The notes beneath the pieces were generated by a model that saw only the letters and a list, made by a program, of their open reading frames with translations, did not search any database and was not told where the DNA came from. Below, piece by piece: positions 28,279 to 36,408 of a stretch of 64,000 nucleotides of DNA. Positions within the stretch are counted from its first letter, which is position 1. Each line of letters starts with the position of its first letter. Origin of the DNA: Methanomassiliicoccaceae archaeon (GTDB lineage Archaea; Thermoplasmatota; Thermoplasmata; Methanomassiliicoccales; Methanomethylophilaceae); the NCBI GenBank assembly GCA_003550345.1, contig PUJZ01000017.1, forward strand, positions 1 through 64,000. Reading direction: 5' to 3'. A program made the position numbers and the translations under genes.

Positions 28279-29124
28279 ATGGCGGGCATGCGGGAGAGCG
28301 CTTTTTTCGTCACCTTGTTCCTCATCGTGAACGCCGCCGCCGCAATGGTCGCGTCCCTGATACCCGAGGGGGCCCAGGCCTTCGAGGACCCCGGGGACCC
28401 CGCCAACACCCTGATCTACCTGGCGCTCTTCGCCGTAGCGACCGCCCTGGTCCTGCTGCTAATCGTCATGAGGAGGGACTTCTTCCTGAGGGCCGTCATG
28501 GCGGCCGCGATGCTGGTGGCGGTCACCGCCACCCTCTTCATACCCCTGTACGCGTTCACCGGGGCCTTCATCCCGGCCCTGGCGGCCTCGGGCGGAGGCG
28601 CCTTGGCGCTGGTTGGCGGCTCTTTCCTTTCAAGATCGGTTGCCGTCAGGAACCTGGCCGCCCTGGTGCTCTGCGCGGGCGCGGCGGCGCTCATTGGAGC
28701 GTCTCTCTCGCCGCTCCCGGCGGCGATGCTGCTGGTTCTGCTGGCCGCATACGATTATTGGGCGGTGAGAGGGAGCGGGCACATGATGAGGCTGGCGGAG
28801 GGCGTCGGCGCCTCCCGTCTGCCGCTGATGCTCGTGCTGCCATCCGATGACGAGGCCTACACCGACACCATCATGGGGCTGGGTGACATAGCGGTCCCGG
28901 GCCTTCTCACCGTGTCCGCCTATTACCATCTGTCCGGGGCAGCGGGTCACTTCGCCTGGTCCCATGCGGCGGTGGCGGCGGCGGTGGCGGCCGGAGGCGC
29001 CCTGGGGGCCCTCATGCTGATGAGGAGCTTGGGGGATGAGCCGGCCCCAGGCCTGCCGTGGATCAACGGCGGAGCGTTGCTGGGTCTGCTGGCCTCATAC
29101 CCGCTGCTATTCCCTTTGCTCTGA
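28279..29124 (+). CDS. Presenilin/signal-peptide-peptidase-like intramembrane aspartyl protease
   Basis: 281 residues, about nine hydrophobic segments, no soluble domain. The two catalytic aspartates of the family are visible: AAYDYWAV (D159, YD motif) and MGLGDIAVPG (D203, GxGD motif). The C-terminal PAL region reads PGLPWINGG, as in some archaeal members. It would cut substrates inside the membrane. It is the first gene after tRNA-Ser and its end is 43 bases before a phosphoesterase gene. Physiological substrate unknown. Confidence 0.85.
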   Translation: MAGMRESAFFVTLFLIVNAAAAMVASLIPEGAQAFEDPGDPANTLIYLALFAVATALVLLLIVMRRDFFLRAVMAAAMLVAVTATLFIPLYAFTGAFIPALAASGGGALALVGGSFLSRSVAVRNLAALVLCAGAAALIGASLSPLPAAMLLVLLAAYDYWAVRGSGHMMRLAEGVGASRLPLMLVLPSDDEAYTDTIMGLGDIAVPGLLTVSAYYHLSGAAGHFAWSHAAVAAAVAAGGALGALMLMRSLGDEPAPGLPWINGGALLGLLASYPLLFPLL

Positions 29125-29167
29125 GATTGAAAGTTTAATGTATCACCAAGGGATATCCGAAAGGGCC

Positions 29168-29809
29168 ATGAGGTTCTTAGTCATCTCAGACATACACGCC
29201 AAGAAGGCGGCCCTTAAGGACGCCAAGGAGCGGATAGAGCGCCATGGGGCGGATGCGGTCCTCATCCTCGGGGACATCACCCATTTCGGCCCTGCCGATT
29301 GGGCGGCCGAGTTCATCTCGTCCCTGGGAACGGACGTGTATGCCATACCGGGCAACTGCGACCCCCCGGAGATATTGGAGGCCATATCGTCGGCGGGCGT
29401 TTCCCTTCACGGCGTCTCCATGGAGATAGGCGGCATCAAGTTCGCCGGCCTGGGCGGCTCCAACCCCACCATATTCGACACCCCGTTCGAGCTGGACGAG
29501 GATGTCATCAGGGAGATGCTGGACCCCATCGCCGAGGACGCCATGGTGCTGATGCTGCACACCCCTCCCTACGGCAGGAACGACGAGATACCCTCCGGCA
29601 TAAGCGTGGGGAGCCATTCCATCAGGGAGCTGGTGGACAAGCACCGCCCGCTGCTCGTTCTGGCGGGCCATGTGCACGAGGCCCGCGGCGTCACCGAGGA
29701 GGACGGCATCATATTCATGAACCCTGGAGCGGCCAGGGACGGCTACGCCGCCATTCTGGACATCGATGACGAGGACATCTCCATCAATCTCCTCGGGCCT
29801 CAGGACTGA
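29168..29809 (+). CDS. Calcineurin-like metallophosphoesterase
   Basis: 213 residues from the ATG at 29168; the track's start at 29036 lies inside the preceding gene. Metal-binding motifs appear in order: VISDIHA, LGDITHFGP, IPGNCD, MLHTPPYG and LAGHVHEA. These are the five blocks of a YfcE/MJ0936-like phosphodiesterase with two metals. Substrate not predictable. A second unrelated member of the superfamily is at 32425. Confidence 0.88.
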   Translation: MRFLVISDIHAKKAALKDAKERIERHGADAVLILGDITHFGPADWAAEFISSLGTDVYAIPGNCDPPEILEAISSAGVSLHGVSMEIGGIKFAGLGGSNPTIFDTPFELDEDVIREMLDPIAEDAMVLMLHTPPYGRNDEIPSGISVGSHSIRELVDKHRPLLVLAGHVHEARGVTEEDGIIFMNPGAARDGYAAILDIDDEDISINLLGPQD

Positions 29810-29925
29810 GGCCCCCTGCTGGCGGCGCCCCGCCCGGTGCGCGGGGCACTGGGTGTCACCGCCGGAGCCGCTGCGCAAGGCAAACTGTTTTATACATCAC
29901 TATAATTAGCACTGCAGGAATAGAC

Positions 29926-30306
29926 ATGGCACTTTGGCAGGGTAAGTCTAAGAGGAAGCCGTCCGGCGGACGTATGAAGCTCAGCCGTGGCAAGAGGAAG
30001 TTCGAGATCGGCAGGGAGAAGCAGTACACCAAGGTCGGCCCTCAGAGCCTGAAGAAGTATCGCACCAAGGGTGCCAACAGCAAGATCAGGATGCTCTCAG
30101 GGGATGTGGCCAACGTCATGGACCGCAAGACCAACGAGGTCACGCGGGCCAAGATCATCAGTGTCAAGAGCAACCCCGCCAACCCCAACTACGTCCAGCG
30201 CAACATCATCAACAAGGGCACCACCATCGTGACCGAGGTGGGCGATGCGGTGGTGACCTCGAGGCCGGGGCAGAAGGGCTCCATCGACGCTGTGCTCGTC
30301 GAGTGA
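29926..30306 (+). CDS. rps8e: 30S ribosomal protein S8e
   Basis: 126 residues. S8e is found only in archaea and eukaryotes. Basic N-terminus ALWQGKSKRKPSGGRM, then RTKGANSKIRMLSGDVANV and the C-terminal RPGQKGSIDAVLVE. TATA box GTTTTATACAT lies about 35 bases upstream. SRP19 follows after 25 bases. Confidence 0.97.
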   Translation: MALWQGKSKRKPSGGRMKLSRGKRKFEIGREKQYTKVGPQSLKKYRTKGANSKIRMLSGDVANVMDRKTNEVTRAKIISVKSNPANPNYVQRNIINKGTTIVTEVGDAVVTSRPGQKGSIDAVLVE

Positions 30307-30331
30307 GGCCCGTTTTTTCCGAGCCCGTGAA

Positions 30332-30622
30332 ATGAGCTACGACGAGGACACCGCCTGGAGCGTATGGCCGGAATACTTCGACAAATCGAGGTCCCGCGCC
30401 GAGGGGCGGAAGGTCAATCGCCGGCTCGCTGTCCACAGCCCTACATTGGAGGGCCTCGAGAAGGCCGTCCGCGCCCTGGGGCTGGAATACAGGGTGGAGA
30501 GCGGCAAGCTCTATCCCGCCAACTGGCCCCATTCCGAGGGAAGGATAAGGGTGGAAAGGTCCCTGGCCAAGACCGAGCTTCTGCGTAAGCTGGGGCGCGA
30601 GCTCGTCGCTCAGCGGTCCTGA
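30332..30622 (+). CDS. srp19: Signal recognition particle subunit SRP19
   Basis: 96 residues. It binds 7S RNA and primes assembly of SRP54. Fits the family: WSVWPEYFDKSRSRAEGRKV at the N-terminus (usual WP.Y.d...t...GR) and a central GLEYRVESGKLYPANWP. Its last 13 bases overlap the 3' end of the DUF211 gene. The 7S RNA gene was not found in the window. Confidence 0.93.
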   Translation: MSYDEDTAWSVWPEYFDKSRSRAEGRKVNRRLAVHSPTLEGLEKAVRALGLEYRVESGKLYPANWPHSEGRIRVERSLAKTELLRKLGRELVAQRS

Positions 30623-30900
30623 GGCGTCTCCACCTCTTCCACTAGCGTCTTGCCCGCCGACACCGAATCGATGGAATGGACGACCGCGCCGCCCTCGGCG
30701 ATGACGTCCGACACCGAATCGTAGTCGATCATGTTGCCCTCGATGGTTATCTTGATCTTCTGGGTCTCCTGGTCGACCTCTGAAACGGTGCAGTTGACCC
30801 CCAGCACCCCCGTCGCCACCGAAAGCTTCTGCGCCATTTCGATGATGGAGGGGTGATGGGGCTTCAGAACATCCAATACTAGCCTTCGGATCTCACTCAC
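30610..30900 (-). CDS. DUF211 family protein
   Basis: 96 residues, matching the archaeal DUF211 family along its length: RRLVLDVLKPHHPSIIEMA, then VNCTVSEVDQETQKIKITIEG, then GGAVVHSIDSVSAGK. The fold is ferredoxin-like (ACT/RRM type), and the function is unknown. A single gene, converging on SRP19. Confidence 0.85.
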   Translation of the reverse strand: MSEIRRLVLDVLKPHHPSIIEMAQKLSVATGVLGVNCTVSEVDQETQKIKITIEGNMIDYDSVSDVIAEGGAVVHSIDSVSAGKTLVEEVETPQDR

Positions 30901-30956
30901 CTCAGATTCCTCTGACTTTGAATGCCCTTGGTTCTATATATTATTGTCCTGGACTG

Positions 30957-30973
30957 CGAAAAGGCTTAAAAAA
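30957..30973 (+). promoter_or_regulatory. BRE/TATA promoter of the NAD(P)HX repair gene
   Basis: CGAAAAGGCTTAAAAAA precedes the ATG at 30995 by about 29 bases from the TATA centre. This argues for 30995, not the upstream 30944 of the track, and for a leaderless message. Confidence 0.5.
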
Positions 30974-30994
30974 GCAGGCGCCCTTAGATTGGGC

Positions 30995-32428
30995 ATGTTG
31001 CCCGTTTCCGAGTTCCGCGTCCTCGATGTGAACTCCGCCCATTGGGGCGTGTCGGTGGAGATGCTCATGGAGCAGGCGGGCTGCGCCGTCTCCGACCTGG
31101 TGCTGGAACGCTTCCCCGATAAGGAGAGGATAGCGGTGGTCTGCGGCAGCGGCAACAACGGCGGCGACGGTTTCGTGGCGGCCAGGCATCTGCTCCCCTA
31201 CCGCGACGTCGAGGTGCTGCTCGTGAAGCACGAGTCGTCCATCAGGACGGAGGCGGCGAGGCGGAACTACAGGATGGTGGCGGAGAGTTCGATGATGCTC
31301 TCCGAGGCCGGGTTGGGCGAATACGACCTGATCGTCGATGCCGTTCTCGGCCTGGGGGTGAGCGGCGAGGTGCGGGAGCCGCACGCCTCCGCCCTCAAGA
31401 TGATGGCCTCCGCGGCCTCCCCCGTGGTCTCGGTCGACTGCCCGTCCGGCCTCGGCACCCCTCAGGCGATCAGGCCCGATGTCACCGTCACCTTCCATGA
31501 CCTGAAGGAGGGCATGGACGAGGATAGCTGCGGGGAGATCGTGGTTGCCGACATCGGCATCCCCCTGGAGGCGGCCACCTTCACCGGCCCGGGGGAGGCG
31601 ATGCTCTACCCGATGCCCCTCTCCTCGTCCCACAAGGGGCAGAACGGCCGCGTCCTGGTGCTGGGAGGCGGCCCGTACACCGGGGCCCCGGCCCTGGCCG
31701 CCCTCGGCGCCTACCGCATCGGCAGCGACCTGGTCCACATCGCAACCCCTCGGCGCAGCTTCCAGATAGTGGCCTCCTATTCGCCGATGTTCATCACCCA
31801 TTGCCTCAGCGGCGACCACCTCCAGGAGGCCGATGTGGATGATGTCCTCGACCTGGCCCGGTTCGCCGACGTTCTCCTCATCGGTCCCGGTCTCGGCGGC
31901 GGGGCCGATACCTTGGCCGCCGTCGCCGCGGTCATCGAGGACTGCCCCCTGCCCATGGTCCTGGACGCTGACGCCGTCTCCGCCCTCGCCCATGCCAGGT
32001 CGGCGGGGGGGGAGGTCCTGGTGACGCCTCACAAGCGGGAGCTGGAGAGGCTGACCGGCGAGCCCTGTCCCGATGACATCGAAGAAAGGGCCGAGTACGT
32101 CCGCAGCGCCTCTTCGGGCTCGGGGGCCGTCGTGCTGCTCAAGGGGGCGGTGGACGTGATCAGCGACGGCGTGAGGACCAAGCTGAACCGTAGCGGCTGC
32201 CCGGGGATGACGGTGGGCGGCACCGGCGATGTGCTGGCAGGGATGTGCGCCGGATTGGCCGCCAAGGGCATGGGGCTCTTCGACGCCGCCCGCCTGGGGT
32301 CCTACATCGCCGGCATCGCCGGCGAGCGGGCGGAGGCCTCGCAGGGCCCGGGGATGATGGCGACCGACATGCTCGACCACATCGGCCCCGCGCTCACGGC
32401 CGCCCAGGACTTCGGCGGGCGCATATGA
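30995..32428 (+). CDS. nnr: Bifunctional NAD(P)H-hydrate epimerase / ADP-dependent NAD(P)HX dehydratase
   Basis: 477 residues from the ATG at 30995. It repairs hydrated NADH and NADPH. The N-terminal YjeF_N domain (about 1-215) has the CGSGNNGGDGFVAARHL loop and DAVLGLGVSG. The C-terminal ribokinase-like dehydratase (about 220-477) has HKGQNGRVLVLGGGPYTGAP, LLIGPGLGGG, LLKGAVDVI and the nucleotide loop GMTVGGTGDVLAG. The next gene starts inside its stop codon region (ATGA overlap). Confidence 0.94.
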   Translation: MLPVSEFRVLDVNSAHWGVSVEMLMEQAGCAVSDLVLERFPDKERIAVVCGSGNNGGDGFVAARHLLPYRDVEVLLVKHESSIRTEAARRNYRMVAESSMMLSEAGLGEYDLIVDAVLGLGVSGEVREPHASALKMMASAASPVVSVDCPSGLGTPQAIRPDVTVTFHDLKEGMDEDSCGEIVVADIGIPLEAATFTGPGEAMLYPMPLSSSHKGQNGRVLVLGGGPYTGAPALAALGAYRIGSDLVHIATPRRSFQIVASYSPMFITHCLSGDHLQEADVDDVLDLARFADVLLIGPGLGGGADTLAAVAAVIEDCPLPMVLDADAVSALAHARSAGGEVLVTPHKRELERLTGEPCPDDIEERAEYVRSASSGSGAVVLLKGAVDVISDGVRTKLNRSGCPGMTVGGTGDVLAGMCAGLAAKGMGLFDAARLGSYIAGIAGERAEASQGPGMMATDMLDHIGPALTAAQDFGGRI

Positions 32429-33186
32429 AGGTCCTCCCCGTGCCCGACAGGCCGATGCTGAGGGCCTCCGGCGAAGAGGAGCTGCTGGTGGTGGCCGACC
32501 TGCACATCGGCCTGGAGGCGCATCTTTCCTGGAAGGGCTTCCACATCCCTTCCCAGACGGCCAAGATGGAGGCGGAGCTGCTCAAGGCGGCCGAGGGCGT
32601 TGACAGGCTGGTCATACTGGGCGATGTCAAGCACCGCGTGCCGGGCAGCACCCGCCAGGAGCACCGGGAGGTCCCCCGCTTCTTCGAGAGCCTGCTGCAG
32701 GCCTATCCGCGGGTCAGCGTGGTGAGGGGGAACCACGACGCCGGGCTGGACGCCTTCCTCCCTCAGGGGGTCGAGATGCTGCCCGCCTCCGGGGCCCTGT
32801 TCGGTGACCTGGGCATGGTGCACGGCCACACCTGGCCTTCGGCGAGGGCCCTGGGCTGCAGGGTGCTGCTGAGCGCCCACAACCACTCCCGGGTTTCCTT
32901 CGCCGGCATCAGGGGCTCCGGCCCCACCGAGCCCTGCTGGCTGCGGATACCGTTCCGGGACGGCGACGGGCTGCCGGAGGAGCTGCTGGTGCTGCCGGCC
33001 TTCAACCCCAACCTGGGCGGTTCGCCGGTGAACGTGGAGGGCGAGGGCATGCTGGGGCCGGTGCTCAACAGCGAGCTGCTGGACATGGAGGAGGCTCGCG
33101 TGTACCTCCTGGACGGGGTGGCGCTGGGAAGGCTGGCGGACCTTTGGGTGCCCGGCAGGAGATACAGAAAAAGAAGGGTTTTGTGA
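32425..33186 (+). CDS. Metallophosphoesterase (archaeal SbcD/Mre11-related family)
   Basis: 253 residues from the ATG at 32425. Motifs: VVADLHIGLE, LGDVKH, VRGNHD and VHGHTWP; the usual GHxH block reads SAHNHSRV. This is the archaeal phosphoesterase family related to DNA-ligase-associated enzymes. The C-terminal third (LRIPFRDGDGLPEELLVLPAFNPNLGG) is family-typical. It overlaps the NAD(P)HX repair gene by 4 bases. Function unproved; a nuclease or nucleotidase is likely. Confidence 0.82.
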   Translation: MKVLPVPDRPMLRASGEEELLVVADLHIGLEAHLSWKGFHIPSQTAKMEAELLKAAEGVDRLVILGDVKHRVPGSTRQEHREVPRFFESLLQAYPRVSVVRGNHDAGLDAFLPQGVEMLPASGALFGDLGMVHGHTWPSARALGCRVLLSAHNHSRVSFAGIRGSGPTEPCWLRIPFRDGDGLPEELLVLPAFNPNLGGSPVNVEGEGMLGPVLNSELLDMEEARVYLLDGVALGRLADLWVPGRRYRKRRVL

Positions 33187-33204
33187 AAGGGGTTTGGGGC
33201 GCGC

Positions 33205-34722
33205 TCAGTTGCGCGAGAAGGTCTTGAAGACCTCGCCGTCGGCGTCCTTGATGACCGCCTTCAGCGGCATCTGCCCCGGCAGGCTGTGCGTGGCACAGGA
33301 GTTGCAGGGGTCGTAGGCGCGGAAGGCCATCTCCACCATGTTCAGCAGACCCGGCGAGACCTGGTAGTCCTTTATGAGCGCCTTGGCGGCCTTGGCCACG
33401 CTCATGTTCATCGGGCCGTTGTTGTTGGTGGTGCCGACCACCATGTTGCAGTCGGTGACGATGCCGTTCTCGTCGCTGACGTAATGGTGGGTCAGCGTGC
33501 CCCGCGGGGCCTCGACGCAGCCGATGCCCTCCCCGCCCGGGGAGATGTCGCGCTGCTTGATGTCGCCGGTGGTCAGGTCGGGGTTCTGCGCCAGCTCGTT
33601 CACGAGCTCGGCGGCGTAGAGCATCTCGATGACCCTCGCCCAATGGATGGCCAGCGTGTTATGCACCGGGCCCTCGACGCCGAGGTCGCGGAAGGTCGCG
33701 TAGAACTTCTCGTACTCCTCCTGCGCCAGCGGGGTCTTCATGCCCTCGGCGGCGTTGAGCCTGCTCAGCGGTATGGCGCGGTAGATGCCGCTGTCCGGAC
33801 CGTCGACCAGCCCCTTGTACCCGACCTTCTTCAGGTAGGGGAACTTCTGGTAGGACCAGGGCTCCACCGCCTCGGCGATGTTGTCCAGGTAGTCCACCGG
33901 GTCGTACTTGGCGAACTCGGCGCCCTTCTGGTCGACCACCCTGATCGGGCCGTCGTGGAACTCCACCTTGTTGTCCTTGTTCACCATCCCCATGTAGTAG
34001 GTCTCATGGTAGAAGATGTCCGGGTTGGCGATTATGTCCACGTAGTCCTGGTTGGCCAGCACCACGTCGGCGAAGACCTGCTGAGTGGTCTTGGCGAAGT
34101 CCACCATGTACTCGCTCATGGACAGGATCTCCGCCTGCTCCTCCTTGCTTATGGGCTTGGAGACGCCGCCGGGGACGCCCATCACCGGATGGGTGGCCTT
34201 GCCGCCGATCATCGCCTGTATCTTCTGCGCGTAGGCGCGCGCCTTGAGCACCGCCGAGCCGAGCTCGAGGCCCACGGCGCCCACCACTCCCAGGACGTTC
34301 CTGGTGGCGGCGGGCGAAGAGGGGCCGAGCACGAAGTCGGCCGAGGCCAGCACGTAGAAGTGCGCGATGTGGCTGTGCACGAAGTGGGCCCCGTAGAACA
34401 GGTCCCTGATCATGAACGCGGTGTCGGTCGGCTTGGTGTTGTAGCACATGTCGATGGCCTTGGTGGAGGCCATGTGGTGAGCGCCGGGGCAGACGCCGCA
34501 GAGGCGGGCGGTGAGCTGGTTCATCTCGGTCACCCTGCGACCGATGCAGAACCTCTCGAAACCGCGCAGCTCCGGGGTCTGCCAGTAGGCGTTCGCGACA
34601 TTGCCGTTCTCGTCCAGGAATATCTCTATCAGCCCGTGGCCCTCCAGGCGGGTTATCGGGTCGATGGTTATCCGGTTGGACTCGCTCTTGGTTGTCTCAT
34701 CCCATATTATCGGGGCTGTCAT
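33205..34722 (-). CDS. mvhA: F420-non-reducing [NiFe] hydrogenase large subunit MvhA
   Basis: 505 residues. It holds the NiFe active site through two CxxC motifs: RLCGVCPGAHH at about residues 63-73 and DPCNSCATH near the C-terminus. Further family stretches are RLEGHGLIEIFLDENG and PRGTLTHHYVSDENG. It oxidises H2 for the cytoplasmic Mvh-Hdr complex. Last gene of hdrA-mvhD-mvhG-mvhA; one base separates it from mvhG. Residues remain after the last Cys motif, so the usual C-terminal maturation cleavage (after a His near the end) should be checked. Confidence 0.95.
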   Translation of the reverse strand: MTAPIIWDETTKSESNRITIDPITRLEGHGLIEIFLDENGNVANAYWQTPELRGFERFCIGRRVTEMNQLTARLCGVCPGAHHMASTKAIDMCYNTKPTDTAFMIRDLFYGAHFVHSHIAHFYVLASADFVLGPSSPAATRNVLGVVGAVGLELGSAVLKARAYAQKIQAMIGGKATHPVMGVPGGVSKPISKEEQAEILSMSEYMVDFAKTTQQVFADVVLANQDYVDIIANPDIFYHETYYMGMVNKDNKVEFHDGPIRVVDQKGAEFAKYDPVDYLDNIAEAVEPWSYQKFPYLKKVGYKGLVDGPDSGIYRAIPLSRLNAAEGMKTPLAQEEYEKFYATFRDLGVEGPVHNTLAIHWARVIEMLYAAELVNELAQNPDLTTGDIKQRDISPGGEGIGCVEAPRGTLTHHYVSDENGIVTDCNMVVGTTNNNGPMNMSVAKAAKALIKDYQVSPGLLNMVEMAFRAYDPCNSCATHSLPGQMPLKAVIKDADGEVFKTFSRN

Positions 34723-34723
34723 T

Positions 34724-35983
34724 TCAGTTACCCCCCTTCTCCTTGACGGCCCTGTTGATCAGGGACTTGGCCAAGCTGAACTGATAGAAGTACCCCAAGG
34801 GGTCCTTTATCTGGCTCATTATCTTCATTATCTCTTCCTCGTCGATGTGAGGGTCGTTGTCCAGCACCGGGAACAGGGAAGCGATCGCGGTCAGTATGCT
34901 CGCGCCCATCTCGGAGACCGCCCCGGTGGGGCCGTAGCATCCGCGGCAGGGCGATGCGGCGATGGTGCAGGGCGACCCGCAGCCGGCGCGTGTCGCCGGG
35001 CCCATGCACATTATGCCCTGGTCCAGCAGGCAGAGCTCCGGGTCGACGTCTATCTCATGCGGCTCGACGACCTTCTCGATCCTGCGGTTCTCCTTCTTGC
35101 GGGGGCACTCCTCGCAGAGGGTCTTCTCCGAGGCGCCGATTATGGTGCCCTTGGGGGGAAGCTCCGCTCCCTTGTACACATGGCCGATCAGCGCGCCCAG
35201 CAGCACGTTTATGCTGGTCTGCATGGGCGGGCAGCCGGGGACGTAATAGTCCACATCGACGACGTCGTCCACCGCTCTCACGGTGTCATAGAGCACCGGG
35301 ATGTGCAGCTCGCCCTCGGGGGCCTGGTAGCTGGTCTGCGGGAACACCGGCTCCGGCTGCGTGTCCTGGAACGCCTTCATGGTGGGCGTCTTGGTGTACA
35401 CGTAGTCCATGATCTCCTTGGTGTTGTGCAGGTTGGCCAGGCCGGGCATGCCGCCCCACATGGCGCAGGCGCCGTAGGACACCAGCAAGGTGGACTTCTG
35501 GCGCAGCAGCTTCAGCATGTGCTCGTTCTCGGAGTTGCGCACCGCGCCGTTGAAGAGGGTCACGGTGATCTCCCCGTCCTCCATGGCCTCCAGGTCCTTG
35601 ACCTTGCCGTCCACGGCGATGGGCCAGAAGACCACGTCAGCCATGTCGTTGACGGTGAGTATCTTCTCATTGATGTCGAGCATGGAGACGTCGCAGCCTC
35701 CGCATCCTGCTCCCCAGTAGTGGGCGAACTTGATCTTGCCGCCCGGAGGGGGCCCGGGAAGGAGCGCCTTGAGGTCAGGGGGAAGCTCTGCCTTGGGGGA
35801 CACCTCCTGCGCGACAGGGGTGTCGTCCATGGACTCCTCGGCGGGCGCCGCCGGGGCCTCCGCCTTGGCGGCGGGCGCCGCTTCGGACTCTGCCGCCGCC
35901 TCCTTGGCGGGGACAGCGGCCTCCTCCATCTTATCGCCCGCCTTCTTGAAGAGCTTGCCCAGTATCTTATCGAATATCGACAA
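34724..35983 (-). CDS. mvhG: F420-non-reducing hydrogenase small subunit MvhG with long N-terminal extension
   Basis: 419 residues, about 80 to 100 more than typical. Residues 82-419 are the iron-sulfur small subunit: AHYWGAGCGGCD (proximal cluster), VSYGACAMWGGMPG, VPGCPPM, and later Cys groups including AGCGSPCTIAASPCRGCYGP. Residues 1-80 are an amphipathic Lys-rich helix, then an Ala/Glu/Pro linker. The start is TTG at 35983, within the mvhD stop region; AAGGAGGTGG just upstream is a near-perfect ribosome site. Confidence 0.9.
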   Translation of the reverse strand: MSIFDKILGKLFKKAGDKMEEAAVPAKEAAAESEAAPAAKAEAPAAPAEESMDDTPVAQEVSPKAELPPDLKALLPGPPPGGKIKFAHYWGAGCGGCDVSMLDINEKILTVNDMADVVFWPIAVDGKVKDLEAMEDGEITVTLFNGAVRNSENEHMLKLLRQKSTLLVSYGACAMWGGMPGLANLHNTKEIMDYVYTKTPTMKAFQDTQPEPVFPQTSYQAPEGELHIPVLYDTVRAVDDVVDVDYYVPGCPPMQTSINVLLGALIGHVYKGAELPPKGTIIGASEKTLCEECPRKKENRRIEKVVEPHEIDVDPELCLLDQGIMCMGPATRAGCGSPCTIAASPCRGCYGPTGAVSEMGASILTAIASLFPVLDNDPHIDEEEIMKIMSQIKDPLGYFYQFSLAKSLINRAVKEKGGN

Positions 35984-36403
35984 TCAGGCCACCTCCTTCA
36001 GCGGGTTGGGGCCGAGGCCCTTGATGTCGTCCACGAACTCGCTCATGGTGGTCTGGAACTTCTCCCCCTCGGAGGCGGAGACCCATTCCAGCCTCAGCCT
36101 CTTGGGGTCGAAGCCGTACTCCTCCAGCACGAAGCGGAGAAGGGCCATCCTCCTTCTGGCGCGGTAGTTGCCGCCTATGTAGTGGCAGTCCGCGGGGTGG
36201 CATCCCAGCACGATGACGCCGTCAGCGCCCTTGGCGAGGGCGCTGAGTATGTGCTCGGGGTCGACCCTCGCGGAGCACATCGTGCGGATGATGCGGAAGT
36301 TGGTAGGCATCTGCAGCCTGGCCACACCGGCGCCGTCGGCGCCGGCGTAAGAGCACCAGTTGCAGCAGAAGGCTATCACTTTCGGATCGAAGTCTTCGCT
36401 CAT
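35984..36403 (-). CDS. mvhD: F420-non-reducing hydrogenase iron-sulfur subunit MvhD
   Basis: 139 residues; the track's longer ORF runs into hdrA. MvhD carries a [2Fe-2S] cluster and passes electrons from MvhG to HdrA. Seen: IAFCCNWCSYAGAD near the N-terminus, MCSARVDPEHIL, and GCHPADCHYIGGNYRARRR. The start is the ATG at 36403, five bases after the hdrA stop; the stop abuts the TTG start of mvhG. Confidence 0.94.
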   Translation of the reverse strand: MSEDFDPKVIAFCCNWCSYAGADGAGVARLQMPTNFRIIRTMCSARVDPEHILSALAKGADGVIVLGCHPADCHYIGGNYRARRRMALLRFVLEEYGFDPKRLRLEWVSASEGEKFQTTMSEFVDDIKGLGPNPLKEVA

Positions 36404-36408
36404 TGGTA

